Shown here: piece by piece, positions 6,854 to 7,285 of the stretch
Position numbering within the stretch: the first letter of the stretch is position 1
Layout of the letters: each line of letters opens with the position of its first letter
NCBI GenBank assembly: GCA_937958315.1
Contig: CALFGH010000242.1
Coordinates: 1-7,285, forward strand
Direction of reading: 5' to 3'
Source of the DNA: an uncultured Collinsella sp.
Lineage (GTDB): Bacteria; Actinomycetota; Coriobacteriia; Coriobacteriales; Coriobacteriaceae
DNA length: 7,285 nt
Notes under the pieces: generated by a model
What the model saw: only the letters and a program-made list of their open reading frames with translations
Told to the model about the DNA's origin: nothing
Databases searched by the model: none
Translations under genes and position numbers: made by a program

Positions 6854-6875
6854 CTATGCCAAGGAGGCATGTGCA

Positions 6876-7285
6876 GTGATTGATTCGGAACAGCTTAAGC
6901 AACATATGGTCAAGGCCGTGGAGGAGATTCGCGCCACCAATCCGATGGCCGGCTCCATCACCAACACGGTGACGATCGATTTTGTCGCCAACGCGCAGCT
7001 CGCCGTGGGCGGTTCGGCCGCCATGGTCTATCTGCCCGACGAGGGCGAGGCTCTCGTTGCCGGCGGCGGCGCCATCTATCTCAACATGGGCACGCTCTTC
7101 CCCATCTACGAGCAGACGATTCCCCGCGCGGCCAAGGCGGCACACGACGCCGGCGAGCCCTGGGTGCTCGATCCGGTGGGCCTGGGCATCGGTAGCCTGC
7201 GCACCCAGCTGGTAAACGAACTCAAGCAGTACAAGCCCGCCATCGTGCGCGGCAACGCCTCCGAGATCATCGCGCTCGCCGGGCT
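6876..7285 (+). CDS. thiM: Hydroxyethylthiazole kinase ThiM, 3'-partial
   Basis: ThiM phosphorylates 4-methyl-5-(2-hydroxyethyl)thiazole with ATP, salvaging the thiazole half of thiamine. The frame runs off the window after 136 codons, about half of the usual 260-270. Family landmarks are SITNTVTIDFVANAQLAVGG (27-46), AIYLNMGTL (66-74), WVLDPVGLG (96-104) and RGNASEI (125-131). The GTG at 6876 is the chosen start: AAGGAGG (6861-6867) lies eight bases upstream and the nearby ATG at 6869 is out of frame. Several positions differ from the common pattern as I remember it: His before ITN is Gly-Ser, SP-x-M is SAAM, and DPVGxGAT is DPVGLGIG. Control by the TPP riboswitch and terminator just upstream supports the thiamine role. 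Partner genes such as thiD or thiE may follow beyond the window. Confidence 0.9.
   Translation, partial: MIDSEQLKQHMVKAVEEIRATNPMAGSITNTVTIDFVANAQLAVGGSAAMVYLPDEGEALVAGGGAIYLNMGTLFPIYEQTIPRAAKAAHDAGEPWVLDPVGLGIGSLRTQLVNELKQYKPAIVRGNASEIIALAG

Overview
The window is GC-rich with dense coding on both strands. It carries a surface protein with an actinobacterial-type LAxTG sorting signal, a MetE-like/LysR pair and a TPP-riboswitch-controlled thiM. Together these suggest a gut actinobacterium of the class Coriobacteriia, Collinsella-like. That assignment is inference from protein style and base composition, not from a marker gene.

Layout: (1) 1-1647 (+), the 3' part of a secreted, cell-wall-anchored beta-helix surface protein, followed by a strong intrinsic terminator. 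(2) 1855-2520 (+), a small alpha/beta-hydrolase esterase, ending in a terminator that can serve both strands and separates it from the convergent block that follows. (3) 2578-3522 (-), a UraA-type uracil permease that has lost its first four membrane helices and begins almost directly after (4) 3548-4681 (-), a cobalamin-independent methionine-synthase-like methyltransferase of the YxjG/YxjH type. (5) 4682-4836, a 155-bp control region with a LysR-type dyad and a separate 14-bp palindrome. (6) 4837-5733 (-), a LysR-family regulator, which follows by only 10 bp (7) 5744-6652 (-), a Cof-type HAD phosphatase. (8) 6653-6875, a divergent intergenic region with a TPP riboswitch and its terminator. 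(9) 6876 to the window end (+), the first half of thiM (hydroxyethylthiazole kinase).

How the parts work together: thiM is expected to be switched off by thiamine pyrophosphate through premature termination. The HAD and LysR genes look like one transcription unit running the other way. The LysR protein is a candidate regulator of the MetE-like gene immediately downstream, because a T-N11-A dyad lies where a LysR activator would sit relative to a plausible promoter. The permease would depend on readthrough from the MetE-like gene and probably is not a working uracil transporter as it stands.

Most of the window is ordinary metabolic and regulatory content, and I see no convincing wholly new system. 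The points most worth checking are the permease deletion junction, the LysR operator architecture, the LAATG-anchored repeat protein and the HAD gene facing a thiamine locus.
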